Source: Clostridium sp. CAG:417 (GTDB taxonomy: Bacteria; Bacillota_I; Bacilli_A; RF39; UBA660). From it: 64,000 nt of DNA. Every line of letters begins with the position of its first letter. Position 1 is the first letter of the stretch. Both the position numbers and the translations under genes were made by a program. Below are positions 45,182-54,483 of this stretch, in pieces. The stretch lies in assembly GCA_000432835.1 (NCBI GenBank), contig FR890375.1, forward strand, positions 352,152 through 416,151, read 5' to 3'. The notes below the pieces were generated by a model. It made no database searches. It was not told the DNA's origin and saw only the letters and a list, made by a program, of their open reading frames with translations.

Positions 45182-46018
45182 ATGAATATTACTATTACTG
45201 ATGTAGTATCAATATTGAAGAAAATTATAGATATTTCTTTGGTATGGATGATTTTTTATTATATGTTAAAACATATTAAGAATAATGTTAAATTATCTTT
45301 GATTTTTAAGGGTGTATTTTTAGTAATTATTTTGAAGGTTATTAGTTCATATTTTGGTTTTACTACTTTAGGTATGCTGCTAGAGTATGTTATTATGTAT
45401 GGACCGTTAGCGTTAATTATTATTTTTCAACCAGAAATCAGAAATATTTTGGAACAAATTGGTAGAAGTCAATTACTAGGAAGACATAAGGTTTTGACTG
45501 TTGATGAACGTGAAAATTTAGTTTATCAAATAGTTGGAGCAATGGAATCATTAAGAAAAGCAAAAATTGGAGCTCTTATTGTTTTAGAAAGAGATATAAG
45601 CTTGGGAAATTATATAGATAAGGCTAAAAAAATATATGCTGATTTATCTAGCGATTTACTTATTTCTATATTTTTCCCTAATAATCCTCTTCATGATGGT
45701 GGTGTGATTATTCAAGGGGATAGAATTACATGTGCTGGAGCTGTTTTTCCAACAAGTAGTAGTTCCAAATTAAATAAGAGATTAGGTACTCGTCATAGAG
45801 CAGCAGTCGGTATTACAGAGGAGACAGATTGTATTGCCTTAGTAGTTTCTGAGGAAACAGGGCGTATGTCTATTGCTATAAAGGGGGAGTTATTTTATAA
45901 CTTAACTATTGATGATGTAAGAATGATGTTGATAGATGAGTTGAGACCTAAACAAGATTCATTACAAGATGAAGATGATTATGAAGATGAGGAAGAGATA
46001 TATGAAGAAGATAACTAG
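45182..46018 (+). CDS. cdaA: diadenylate cyclase CdaA
   Basis: Makes c-di-AMP from two ATP, an essential messenger for osmotic and wall control in Bacillota. 278 residues: three membrane helices in the first 90 residues, then the DAC domain with FFPNNPLHDGGVII (DGA-type motif) and GTRHRAAVGITEETDCIALVVSEETGRMS (RHR motif). A very acidic tail (DEDDYEDEEEIYEEDN) overlaps the cdaR start by 17 bases. The usual glmM partner is not the next gene. Confidence 0.97.
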   Translation: MNITITDVVSILKKIIDISLVWMIFYYMLKHIKNNVKLSLIFKGVFLVIILKVISSYFGFTTLGMLLEYVIMYGPLALIIIFQPEIRNILEQIGRSQLLGRHKVLTVDERENLVYQIVGAMESLRKAKIGALIVLERDISLGNYIDKAKKIYADLSSDLLISIFFPNNPLHDGGVIIQGDRITCAGAVFPTSSSSKLNKRLGTRHRAAVGITEETDCIALVVSEETGRMSIAIKGELFYNLTIDDVRMMLIDELRPKQDSLQDEDDYEDEEEIYEEDN

Positions 46019-47357
46019 AGGATTTGCTAAAATTATTTATAATATTCTTTCATTTTTTGATAGATGGTTAATTACTCCTATTACTAAACTTATTTTAAGA
46101 ATAACTGATTTCTTTAAGAAAAATAGTAAAACAGTTGAAAGATTACTTAATAAAAAGTCTACTCTTCTTGTAATATCACTACTTCTTGCTTTTTGTACCT
46201 TTTTAATTATTGATAGTAAATCAAATGTTACTATTGATCAATATGCCGAAGTTTTATATAAACAGAAAGTAATTCCTACTTATAATGAAGAGTTATATGT
46301 GGTTGAGGGATTACCTAAAACGGTTGATATTACTTTAATAGGTCAAAAAAGACACATATTTTTGGCAAAACAAACACCTTCTAATGGTGTAACAGTTGAT
46401 TTAACTGGACTTAAACCTGGTAATCATAAAGTAACTTTGAAATATTCACAAAAATTAAAATCAGTTGACTATAGATTGGATCCATCTACTGTAACTGTTA
46501 CTATTTATGAGAAAGTATCACAAACTAGAACGCTTACTTATGATATCCTTCATAAGGATAGCTTGGATTCTAAATTATATATAAAATCTGTGGAGCTTAA
46601 TCGTAGTAATGTTATTATTAAAGGGGCAGAATATAAGTTAAAGAAGGTAGCGACTGTTAAAGCTTTGGTTGATGTTAATAATTTAAGTAATCCTAAAGCA
46701 GGTAAAATAGAACTTAAGGATGTACCACTTGTTGCTTATGATAATAATGGTGAAGTTGTTGATGTTGAAATTGTTCCTTCTACTGTTGATGCTACTCTTA
46801 CTGTTACATCACCAAGTAAAAAAGTTAATATTAATGTTGTTCCTAAGGGTGAACTTGCCTTTGGTAAAGCTATAAAGTCTATTACTCCTAACATTACTTC
46901 TGTTACTGTGTATGGGGATGAAAAAGCTATTAGTAATATTCAGTCAATAGATGTTCCAATAGATGTAAAAGGTCTTGAAAATGATAAAACTTATAATATA
47001 ACTTTAACAAAACCTAATGGTATTACAGAAATTAGTGATAAAACTATCTCTATAAAAGTTGCTTTGGATGTTTCTGTTAGTAAGGAATTTAGTGATATTC
47101 ATATTGAGACAGAAAACTTAAATGAAAAGTACATAGTTCAAGCTATGAATAGAGAAGATAGTAGTGTTACTGTTGTAGTTAAGGGTAGTAAAGGAATTGT
47201 TGATAATGTTTCTTCAGCTAATATAAAGGCTTATATTGATCTAGAAAATTATGGAGTTGGGGAACATGAAGTAGAGGTAAAAGTTAAGGGTGACGATTTG
47301 AAACTTTCTTATACTTCTAAAACTAAAAAAGTTAAAGTACGTATAACTGAAAAATAA
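46002..47357 (+). CDS. cdaR: CdaA regulator CdaR (YbbR-domain protein)
   Basis: 451 residues. A basic N-terminus and a single membrane helix (about 60-75) anchor an extracellular region of four YbbR-like repeats, each with a pattern such as VTIDQYAEVLYKQKVIPTYNEELY or VNINVVPKGELAFGKAIKSI. CdaR binds and modulates CdaA. The ATG at 46002 is chosen because GAGGAAGAG precedes it and the product MKKITRGFAK begins as expected. Its overlap with cdaA shows co-translation. A strong palindromic terminator follows. Confidence 0.9.
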   Translation: MKKITRGFAKIIYNILSFFDRWLITPITKLILRITDFFKKNSKTVERLLNKKSTLLVISLLLAFCTFLIIDSKSNVTIDQYAEVLYKQKVIPTYNEELYVVEGLPKTVDITLIGQKRHIFLAKQTPSNGVTVDLTGLKPGNHKVTLKYSQKLKSVDYRLDPSTVTVTIYEKVSQTRTLTYDILHKDSLDSKLYIKSVELNRSNVIIKGAEYKLKKVATVKALVDVNNLSNPKAGKIELKDVPLVAYDNNGEVVDVEIVPSTVDATLTVTSPSKKVNINVVPKGELAFGKAIKSITPNITSVTVYGDEKAISNIQSIDVPIDVKGLENDKTYNITLTKPNGITEISDKTISIKVALDVSVSKEFSDIHIETENLNEKYIVQAMNREDSSVTVVVKGSKGIVDNVSSANIKAYIDLENYGVGEHEVEVKVKGDDLKLSYTSKTKKVKVRITEK

Positions 47358-47383
47358 AGGGTCATATGATCCTTTATTTTTTG
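47356..47383 (+). terminator. terminator of cdaR
   Basis: Near-palindrome AAAGGGTCAT / ATGATCCTTT (10 pairs, one G-T) then T-rich ATTTTTTG. It overlaps the end of the minus-strand DUF378 gene. Confidence 0.75.
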
Positions 47384-47571
47384 TCATCAAATAAAAATGA
47401 TATTGATATTAAACCACTTATTCCTACTAATACATATACTATTTTTGCTAAAATATTTGTACTTCCACCAAATATTGTTGCTACTAGGTCGAGTTCAAAT
47501 AATCCAACCATTAGCCAATTTATCGCACCAATAATAACTAGTATTAGGGCAATCTTTTTTATTATTTCCAT
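47374..47571 (-). CDS. DUF378 small membrane protein (YuzA-like)
   Basis: 65 residues with two membrane helices. IALILVIIGAINWLMVGLFELDLVATIFGG and IVYVLVGISGLISISF reproduce the DUF378 family. GAAAGGATGAG on the minus strand precedes the ATG. Function unknown. Convergent with cdaR. Confidence 0.88.
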   Translation of the reverse strand: MEIIKKIALILVIIGAINWLMVGLFELDLVATIFGGSTNILAKIVYVLVGISGLISISFLFDDKK

Positions 47572-47682
47572 ATTCTCATCCTTTCTTTATACAAATATTT
47601 TTTCCATTTCTTTTATTTTTATACGGAATAAATGTATATATTTAACATATAGTTAAATTGAAAATATTAATGAGGTGATATT

Positions 47683-48675
47683 TTGAAAAAAACTATATTT
47701 TTTTTGATTTTAATAGTAATACTATTAACTGGATGTGGAAAATATAATGAAAATGATTTAATAAGTGATTTAGATAAAAAAATTAGCAAAAGTAGTTATT
47801 ATTTAGAAGGAAATCTAGAAATAGTCAATAATGATAATGTTTATAATTATGAGGTAAAGGTTTCTTATAAAAAGGATAACAATTATAGAGTAAGTTTACT
47901 TAATAAATCAAATAATCATGAACAGATAATATTAAAAAATTCTGAAGGTGTATTTGTTGTGACGCCAGCTTTAAATAAAAGTTTCAAATTCCAAAGTGAT
48001 TGGCCTTATAATAATTCACAGGTTTATTTACTTCAATCTGTTTTAAATGATATTAAAAATGATGATAAGAGACAATTTAAATCTAAGAATGGTAATTTCA
48101 TTTTCAATACCGAGGTTAATTATCCTAATAATCGTAAATTGGTAAGTCAAGAAATTGTTATATCAAAAAATCATAAATTTGATAAGATTAAAGTTTTGGA
48201 TGAAAATGGTATTGCATTAATGACAATGGATTTTAAGAAAATTGATTTTACACCGACATTTAAGAAAAATTATTTTGAGTTAAATACTGTGATGGAGAGT
48301 GCAAAGGTAGATAATACTACAAAGGAAGTTGATAGTTTAGAAGATAGTATTTATCCTTTGGTTTTACCTACAGGAACAAAATTAACTAATGAGGAAAAGG
48401 TAAAAAAAGATAAAGGTGAACGTGTTATACTAACCTTTGATGGAGAAAAACCATTTTTATTGGTAGAGGAAACTGCAAATGCAGCTGATGATTTCACTAT
48501 TATTCCTACAAGTGGAGAACCATATATTTTACAAGATACAATAGGTGTTTTGGCTGATAATTCATTGACTTGGAGTAGTGGAGGAATAGAGTATTATATG
48601 GTAAGCGATGTTTTGAATCAAAATGAATTAGTAGAAATAGCTTCTTCAATTAGTAGTCTTCCAACAATGAAATAA
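47683..48675 (+). CDS. LolA-like (GerS-type) lipoprotein
   Basis: 330 residues with TTG start, preceded by GAGGTGA. Signal peptide MKKTIFFLILIVILLTGCGKY, with lipobox LTGC and the lipidated Cys at residue 18. The next 190 residues follow a LolA-like fold (LEGNLEIVNNDNVYNYEVKVSYKKDNNYRVSL... NYPNNRKLVSQEIVISKNHKFDKIKVLD), and the C-terminal part (VLPTGTKLTNEEKVKK.. ILTFDGEKPFLLVEE...) resembles DUF4367. Clostridial GerS lipoproteins needed for germination have this form. Role here is inferred. Confidence 0.8.
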   Translation: MKKTIFFLILIVILLTGCGKYNENDLISDLDKKISKSSYYLEGNLEIVNNDNVYNYEVKVSYKKDNNYRVSLLNKSNNHEQIILKNSEGVFVVTPALNKSFKFQSDWPYNNSQVYLLQSVLNDIKNDDKRQFKSKNGNFIFNTEVNYPNNRKLVSQEIVISKNHKFDKIKVLDENGIALMTMDFKKIDFTPTFKKNYFELNTVMESAKVDNTTKEVDSLEDSIYPLVLPTGTKLTNEEKVKKDKGERVILTFDGEKPFLLVEETANAADDFTIIPTSGEPYILQDTIGVLADNSLTWSSGGIEYYMVSDVLNQNELVEIASSISSLPTMK

Positions 48676-48728
48676 TTCTTTACAATTATATTTATATTAT
48701 GTTATACTCATAGTGGTTGGTGATTAAC

Positions 48729-49262
48729 ATGGGGAAAAATAAAACAAAAAAAACAAACACCAAAGATCTTCGTGGTCAACATAAAAAAATAGAAAGACAA
48801 TATAATAGTGGAAGTTTTTCACTATCGAGTATAATTAAAGTAGTTTTGGTTATATTATTAGTATTACTTATATTTTACTTTTTGACAGTAGGTATTTTAA
48901 ATAAGAAATCTAAAACTATCGTTTCTAATAATGCATCTATTCAATATAGGGAGATACTTGCTGGTGAAAGTTTTGATTTAAGTGATAATGAGTATTATGT
49001 TTTCTATTATGATAGTACTTCTGCTACTGCAGGTGAGGAATATGCACTAGTTACAAATTATAATGAAAAAAATAAAAAAGTGTTTATGTATACTGTTGAT
49101 TTAAGTGAAGGTTTAAATAGAGATTATCGAAGTGATGTTAGTAATTCTAATGCAACTAACGCATCAGAGTTGAAGATTTCTGGTACTACATTAGTTCATT
49201 TTAAGAATGGAAAAATTGTTGAATATATCACAGATAATATTTCAGAATATTTAAATAAATAG
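48729..49262 (+). CDS. membrane-anchored thioredoxin-fold-like protein
   Basis: 177 residues. A basic N-terminal tail (GKNKTKKTNTKDLRGQHKKIERQ) and one membrane helix (about 35-55) precede an outer domain. YREILAGESFDLSDNEYYVFYYDS, VFMYTVDL and LKISGTTLVHFKNGKIVEYI match a thioredoxin fold, but there is no CxxC and the cis-Pro site is Thr-Thr, so redox activity is unlikely. ATG 48729 is chosen because GGTGATT lies just ahead. No partner gene is obvious. Confidence 0.65.
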   Translation: MGKNKTKKTNTKDLRGQHKKIERQYNSGSFSLSSIIKVVLVILLVLLIFYFLTVGILNKKSKTIVSNNASIQYREILAGESFDLSDNEYYVFYYDSTSATAGEEYALVTNYNEKNKKVFMYTVDLSEGLNRDYRSDVSNSNATNASELKISGTTLVHFKNGKIVEYITDNISEYLNK

Positions 49263-49278
49263 AGCTTACGCTCTTCAT

Positions 49279-49355
49279 GCCTCAATAGCTCAGTTGGTTA
49301 GAGCACTTGACTGTTAATCAAGGGGTCCTAGGTTCAAGTCCTAGTTGAGGCGCCA
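49279..49355 (+). tRNA. tRNA-Asn (anticodon GTT)
   Basis: 77 bases with encoded CCA. Acceptor GCCTCAA/TTGAGGC, discriminator G; anticodon stem CTTGA/TCAAG with loop CTGTTAA; T-arm CTAGG TTCAAGT CCTAG. A small hairpin AGAGC/GCTCT lies directly upstream (49261-49274). Confidence 0.97.
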
Positions 49356-49366
49356 TTATGTTATAC

Positions 49367-49390
49367 AAAGATAGATTTTATCTATCTTTT
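49367..49390 (+). terminator. terminator after tRNA-Asn
   Basis: AAAGATAG / CTATCTTT, 8-bp stem with a 7-base loop, then TTTT. Confidence 0.75.
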
Positions 49391-49449
49391 TATTTTAAAT
49401 TTAATTCTATTTGTGATATGATACTAATATAGTGTAACGAGGTGAAAAT

Positions 49450-50706
49450 ATGGCTGGCAGAGGTAGAAAAAAAGAAAAAATTATAAAGGAAAAAGAATCT
49501 TCTGTAGATGATATTACTACTAATATGAACAGAGAATATTTTTCTAATTATGAAGTAATTATAATAATTGTTATTTCAGTTGTGTTTGGGGGTATACTTG
49601 GAAGTATTATTACTTTAAATAGAGAAAAGAGTAGTCAAAGTAATAATGAACTTGATGAATTTATTACAACTTATAATAGTATTACTACTAATTATTATAA
49701 AAATGTTGATAATAAGAAATTAATTAATGCTGCTATTAAGGGAATGGTTAATTATCTTGATGATCCTTATAGTATATATATGGATGAGGATGATACAGAA
49801 AACTTTACTCAAACTGTTAATGGACAATATGAGGGTGTTGGAGTAAGTGTTAGTAAGGTTGATAACAGTATAGAAATAGTTGCTATTTTCAAGGATTCTC
49901 CAGCTGATAAAGCAGGTTTGAAGCCAGGAGACAAAATTATTAAAGTTAATAATAAAGATGTAAGTGGAATGGAATTAGATGATGTAGTAAAATTAATAAA
50001 GAATAAGAAAAAGGTAAATATTATTGTTAAACGTGATAATAAAGAAAAAGAAATCACTTTAAAACAGAATACGGTTGTTATACCTTCAGTTTCTAGTAGA
50101 ATAGTTGAAAGTAATAATAAAAAAGTGGGAGTTTTAAATGTTAGTATTTTTGCCGCTAATACATATAAACAATTTAAAAATAAATTAGATGATTTGGAAA
50201 ATAAAAAGATTGATTCTTTGATTATCGATGTTAGACAGAATTCTGGCGGCCACTTAGATCAAGTTTCTAAAATTCTTTCTTTATTTATGAAACAGGATAA
50301 AGTAATTTATCAGATTAAAACAAAAAAAGGAGTTGAAAAGTACTATTCAACAGGTAAAAAAAGTAAAAATTATAATGTAGTAGTTTTAATTGATAATAGT
50401 AGTGCTTCAGCATCAGAAATATTGGCTGCTGCAATGAATGAGTCTTATGGAGCTACATTAATGGGGGAAAAAACGTATGGAAAGGGCACTGTTCAAAAGG
50501 AATATATGCTTAGTAGTGGTGCTAGTATTAAGTATACAGTAGAAAAGTGGTTTACTCCTAAAGGTAAATCTATTAATGGTAAGGGTATTAGTCCTACTAT
50601 AGAGGTAGCACTTTCTGATGAATATGCTAATAATCCAACCGATGAAAATGATAATCAATTACAAGAAGCAATCAAGTTTTTAACAGAAGAAAAGAAAACT
50701 AATTAG
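49450..50706 (+). CDS. C-terminal processing protease (S41, CtpA/CtpB type)
   Basis: 418 residues. N-terminal membrane helix (about 37-56), then the S41 N-domain, a PDZ domain (VGVSVSKVDNSIEIVAIFKDSPADKAGLKPGDKIIKVNNKDV) and the protease core. The catalytic Ser is in DNSSASASEILAAAM and the Lys in GEKTYGKGTVQ. An extracellular protease; in Bacillus CtpB triggers sporulation signalling. No peptidoglycan-binding tail. A clean gene with GAGGTG binding site. Its last 4 bases overlap the end of the convergent sortase gene. Confidence 0.95.
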   Translation: MAGRGRKKEKIIKEKESSVDDITTNMNREYFSNYEVIIIIVISVVFGGILGSIITLNREKSSQSNNELDEFITTYNSITTNYYKNVDNKKLINAAIKGMVNYLDDPYSIYMDEDDTENFTQTVNGQYEGVGVSVSKVDNSIEIVAIFKDSPADKAGLKPGDKIIKVNNKDVSGMELDDVVKLIKNKKKVNIIVKRDNKEKEITLKQNTVVIPSVSSRIVESNNKKVGVLNVSIFAANTYKQFKNKLDDLENKKIDSLIIDVRQNSGGHLDQVSKILSLFMKQDKVIYQIKTKKGVEKYYSTGKKSKNYNVVVLIDNSSASASEILAAAMNESYGATLMGEKTYGKGTVQKEYMLSSGASIKYTVEKWFTPKGKSINGKGISPTIEVALSDEYANNPTDENDNQLQEAIKFLTEEKKTN

Positions 50707-51251
50707 TCTTCTTTTTTTTCTAATATAGTATTTACTATTAACTGTTTGTTTTTGTTATTACTACATGTTGTTAAAATTAGTTCCTTGCCTTTGTTATAAT
50801 TTCCGGTAAGAAAGCCATTTTTCTTTATTTCATGTATTTTCGTCACCTTATAAATATATGCTTTTTGTTTATATATAAAATATACCTTATCATTGGGCTC
50901 TAGTTCTTTAAGATCATTAAAATATGCTACTAACCCATTTCCGGAATGTGCTGCTAGAAAAATAGTGCTACCTTCTGTGTCTGGTAGAGTAGATTCTTTT
51001 AAAATCATTATATTTTCATCTACATTATTTTTAGGACTTTTGATTGGATAAATATTCCTATTAACGTTTATTTTTGGAATATATAAAGTGGCAAGTATTT
51101 CATTATTTGTCTTTTTGCCTGTTGAAATGATAGTAGATGACTTGATTTTTATTTTTTCATTATCTACCGTTTTATTTGTATATATAGAAAAACAACACAT
51201 GCAATATACAATTATTAATATGCTATTTAGAATTATATTTTTTACTTTCAT
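50703..51251 (-). CDS. sortase with an atypical active site
   Basis: 182 residues. N-terminal membrane helix (about 7-25), then ATLYIPKINVNRNIYPI, the catalytic His in FLAAHSGNG, and the Cys in ELILTTCS near the C-terminus. In other sortases an Arg follows about 7-9 residues later (..R-hydrophobic); here the sequence after TTC is SNNKNKQLIV, with Lys/Gln and no Arg. A shorter start within the 29-base overlap with the adhesin gene is possible. It lies directly downstream of its probable substrate in one transcription unit. Confidence 0.88.
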   Translation of the reverse strand: MKVKNIILNSILIIVYCMCCFSIYTNKTVDNEKIKIKSSTIISTGKKTNNEILATLYIPKINVNRNIYPIKSPKNNVDENIMILKESTLPDTEGSTIFLAAHSGNGLVAYFNDLKELEPNDKVYFIYKQKAYIYKVTKIHEIKKNGFLTGNYNKGKELILTTCSNNKNKQLIVNTILEKKED

Positions 51252-52665
51252 ATATACCCATTATAAGTAAGCAACTTGCAACTATTATATACCATGTTTT
51301 GTTTATATCATCTCTAGTATTTGGAATAGGTATTTTATAATCATACAAGTTATAGAATAAATCTGTAGTTTCATTATTTACTATTACTTCAAAATCTTCT
51401 ACATATTTATATCCAGTTTTACTATTTTTTTGTTTTATTAGATATTTTCCGTATGGAAGCTTGATTTTAGCGTTTCCTAGATTGTCGGTGGTAATGGTAT
51501 AGACTAGTTTATTGGCTTTGTAAATTTCAAAAGTAATGTTTCCCTCAGGCAATGTGTTATTTTCTTCACCATACTCTTTGTGAATAAATATTTCTTTTTC
51601 TATTATTTTATTTTCAAATTCATAATTTATTTTTGTATTATCAAGAGTTAGTTCTATTTTGTGAAAACTATCATCTTGAATATATCCAGTTCCAGCTTGT
51701 TTTTCTTTCAGATAGTATATTCCTAAATCAAGGTTATCTATTGTTGCGGTACAGTCCTTATTTAATTTAATCTCTTGAAGGAAGTTCTTTTTTTCATCAT
51801 ATAACTCCAAAATTGTTTCATTTAATTTACCATCTCCGAAAGAAGTAGTTGTTTTAGTATCACTATCTATTTTTGTGATTTTAAGTTTTGTTTTATATAT
51901 ATTTATATTTAAACTAAATTCATCATTAGGTAAATATCCACCTGTCATTAGGTTTTGACTTGTTTGATTGTAGTAAAATATTACTGGTTCATTATTTTGA
52001 TATTTTCTTTTAAAAGTGAAACTGTAATTACCTTCTGTTAATTTATCTAGATTAATATAGTTATCCACAATTGAAATGTTTGAAGTAGTTGGATAAAAGT
52101 TTTGAAGAACATTATTTGTGTCTATTATTTTATTATTTTTGATGTTGATATTAATTATTTTGTTAGCAAAACTTGGCTTAATATAGTGATTGTTTACTAA
52201 GTCGTTGATTTCTGCTATTTCATTTGTAAATTTTTCTATTTTATTACCATTGAGATAATCAGTAAAATAAAAATCTGCATCTTTATCGACTGTTTGCCAT
52301 AACATTAATTGAGTGATGGCATACCATTTGTTGTCAGTATGGCCTTGATAATTGTAACCATAATAAGCTATTAGTGACATTCTTTCCCATGTGTTTTGAT
52401 CTATATTATTAGGATTTATACTTGTTTCATAACTTGCACTTTCATCAAAAAAATTGAATGGTTCTATACAATAAGCTGCTTTGTTGTCACTTTTTCTTCT
52501 AAAAAAACGGGATTTTTGAAAATGGGTGGTGCCGTTTTTTATGCTTTTGGTATATATGCTATCAATTTTTTCTGCTTCGTAAAAGTTTGTAGAAGCTGCT
52601 TTTACATTTGAGTGAACGATTAGTATTGTTATTAGTGTCATTAAGAATATTATATTTTTTTTCAT
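51223..52665 (-). CDS. thioester-domain surface adhesin with sorting signal
   Basis: 480 residues. Signal peptide (about 1-23, cut near VKAAS), then a thioester domain: Cys in KAAYCIEPF and Gln in ITQLMLWQTV form the internal thioester that binds host amines. Two SpaA/Cna-B type domains follow (TKLKITKIDSDT... and KEIFIHKEYGEEN...), each ending in a Gly-Tyr rich strand. The C-terminus has PIPNTRDD, a hydrophobic helix and a basic tail, so the sorting motif would be IPNTR instead of LPxTG. The neighbouring sortase is the likely anchor. Confidence 0.88.
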   Translation of the reverse strand: MKKNIIFLMTLITILIVHSNVKAASTNFYEAEKIDSIYTKSIKNGTTHFQKSRFFRRKSDNKAAYCIEPFNFFDESASYETSINPNNIDQNTWERMSLIAYYGYNYQGHTDNKWYAITQLMLWQTVDKDADFYFTDYLNGNKIEKFTNEIAEINDLVNNHYIKPSFANKIININIKNNKIIDTNNVLQNFYPTTSNISIVDNYINLDKLTEGNYSFTFKRKYQNNEPVIFYYNQTSQNLMTGGYLPNDEFSLNINIYKTKLKITKIDSDTKTTTSFGDGKLNETILELYDEKKNFLQEIKLNKDCTATIDNLDLGIYYLKEKQAGTGYIQDDSFHKIELTLDNTKINYEFENKIIEKEIFIHKEYGEENNTLPEGNITFEIYKANKLVYTITTDNLGNAKIKLPYGKYLIKQKNSKTGYKYVEDFEVIVNNETTDLFYNLYDYKIPIPNTRDDINKTWYIIVASCLLIMGIYESKKYNSK

Positions 52666-52841
52666 TTTTTTCCTCCTTTTTCTTGTTGACGGCTAATATA
52701 CTACATAAAAAAATTTATTGTTCAAATGGCTAATATTTCAAATTTATGTTAAAATAGTGGTGAATTTAGTAATATTCTCTAGCTTAATTTGATAATTGTT
52801 ATGATAAATGGGAATATTTATTACGTGATTGAGGTGATTAG

Positions 52842-54458
52842 ATGACAGATATTGAAATAGCTCATAAGGCGGCAAAATTACCTATTGGTGAAGTTGCAAA
52901 GAAGATAGGGTTAAGTAGCGATGAATTAATTTTATATGGTGACGATAAAGCAAAAATAAACAAAATTCCTGGAGAAAAAAAAGGAAAACTAATACTAGTT
53001 ACGGCAACTAATCCTACTCCATATGGAGAAGGTAAAACAACTGTTTCAATTGGCTTGGCTGATGCTTTAAACAGTCTTAATAAAAATGTTTTATTAGCTC
53101 TTAGAGAACCATCTTTAGGTCCTGTTTTTGGAATGAAGGGTGGCGCAACTGGAGGCGGTTACAGCCAAATAGTACCTATGGAAGATATTAATCTATTTTT
53201 TACGGGTGATATGTCGGCAATAGAAGCTGCTAATAATTTGCTATGCGCTGCTATTGATAACCATATATATTTTGGTAATAGGTTAGGAATAGAAAAAATT
53301 GCTTTTCAAAGGTGTTTAGATGTCAACGATAGGACACTGAGAAATATTACTGCTAATAATAGAAGTTATTCTTTTACTATTACCGCTGCCAGTGAAATTA
53401 TGGCCCTACTTTGTTTAGCAAAGGATCTTGATGATTTAAGAGAAAAAATAGGTAATATTGTTATTGGTTTTAATGCTAATAATGAGATGATCTATGCAAG
53501 AAGTCTTCATATAGAGGGAGCTATGTTGGCTTTATTAAAAGATGCCTTTAAACCAAATTTGGTTCAAACACTTGAAAATACTCCTGCAATAGTTCATGGT
53601 GGTCCCTTTGCTAATATTGCCCATGGTTGTAATAGTCTAAATGCTACTAAACTTGCTCTTTCACTTGGCGATTATGTTGTAACGGAAGCGGGTTTTGGAT
53701 CAGATTTAGGTGCTGAGAAATTTTTTGATATAAAATGTAGAAAAGGAAATATTGCTCCTGACTGTGTTGTCATTGTTACAACTTTACGTTCACTAAAATA
53801 TAATGCTCATGTTCCTAAAAACAATATAAATTTATGTGATGTTTCCTCTGTTAAGGGTGGACTTAGTAATCTTCAAGTTCATATTGAAAATATGAAAAAG
53901 TTTAATTCTAATATTATTGTCGCTTTAAACAGATTTTCTTCTGATACAGTAGAAGAAATTGAAGTTGTTAAGAACTTTTGTAAAAATTTAGGAGTAGCTT
54001 TTTCTATATGTGATGCATATAGTAGAGGTTCAGCTGGGGCACTTGATCTAGCAGAAGTTACTCTTGGACTTTTGGATAATGAAAATAATTTTAAATTGTT
54101 ATATGACGATAATTTATCTATAAAAGAAAAAATAGAAAAGATTTCAACAGAGATATATAGAGCAAATGATGTATTATACACGGATATAGCCTTAGAAAAA
54201 ATAGCATATTTGACAGAAAATAATATGGGTAATCTTCCAATTTGTGTAGCTAAAACACAATATTCGTTATCTGATGATAAAAATAAAATAGGAATTACTA
54301 AAGACCATATTATTCATGTCAAGGACATAAAGGTATATTCTGGTGCTGGTTTTATTGTTGTGTATCTTGGTAATATTATTGATATGCCTGGTTTACCGAA
54401 AGAACCCAATTATTTAAATATAGATGTTTTAGAAAATGAAATAATAGGATTATCATAA
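52842..54458 (+). CDS. fhs: formate--tetrahydrofolate ligase
   Basis: ATP-dependent enzyme that loads formate on tetrahydrofolate for one-carbon metabolism. 538 residues (most are about 556). TDIEIAHKAAKLPIGEVAKKIGL, the P-loop TPYGEGKTTVSIGLADAL, GPVFGMKGGATGGGYSQIVPMEDINLFFTGD, and TEAGFGSDLGAEKFFDIKCR are the family hallmarks. GAGGTGA binding site. Single-gene unit with a bidirectional terminator. It could use formate from PflB. Confidence 0.97.
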   Translation: MTDIEIAHKAAKLPIGEVAKKIGLSSDELILYGDDKAKINKIPGEKKGKLILVTATNPTPYGEGKTTVSIGLADALNSLNKNVLLALREPSLGPVFGMKGGATGGGYSQIVPMEDINLFFTGDMSAIEAANNLLCAAIDNHIYFGNRLGIEKIAFQRCLDVNDRTLRNITANNRSYSFTITAASEIMALLCLAKDLDDLREKIGNIVIGFNANNEMIYARSLHIEGAMLALLKDAFKPNLVQTLENTPAIVHGGPFANIAHGCNSLNATKLALSLGDYVVTEAGFGSDLGAEKFFDIKCRKGNIAPDCVVIVTTLRSLKYNAHVPKNNINLCDVSSVKGGLSNLQVHIENMKKFNSNIIVALNRFSSDTVEEIEVVKNFCKNLGVAFSICDAYSRGSAGALDLAEVTLGLLDNENNFKLLYDDNLSIKEKIEKISTEIYRANDVLYTDIALEKIAYLTENNMGNLPICVAKTQYSLSDDKNKIGITKDHIIHVKDIKVYSGAGFIVVYLGNIIDMPGLPKEPNYLNIDVLENEIIGLS

Positions 54459-54461
54459 AAA

Positions 54462-54483
54462 AATCACTTCTTATGAAGTGATT
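54462..54483. terminator. bidirectional terminator between fhs and the 54482 gene
   Basis: AATCACTTC / GAAGTGATT, 9-bp stem with TTAT loop, A-run before and T-run after. Confidence 0.85.
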
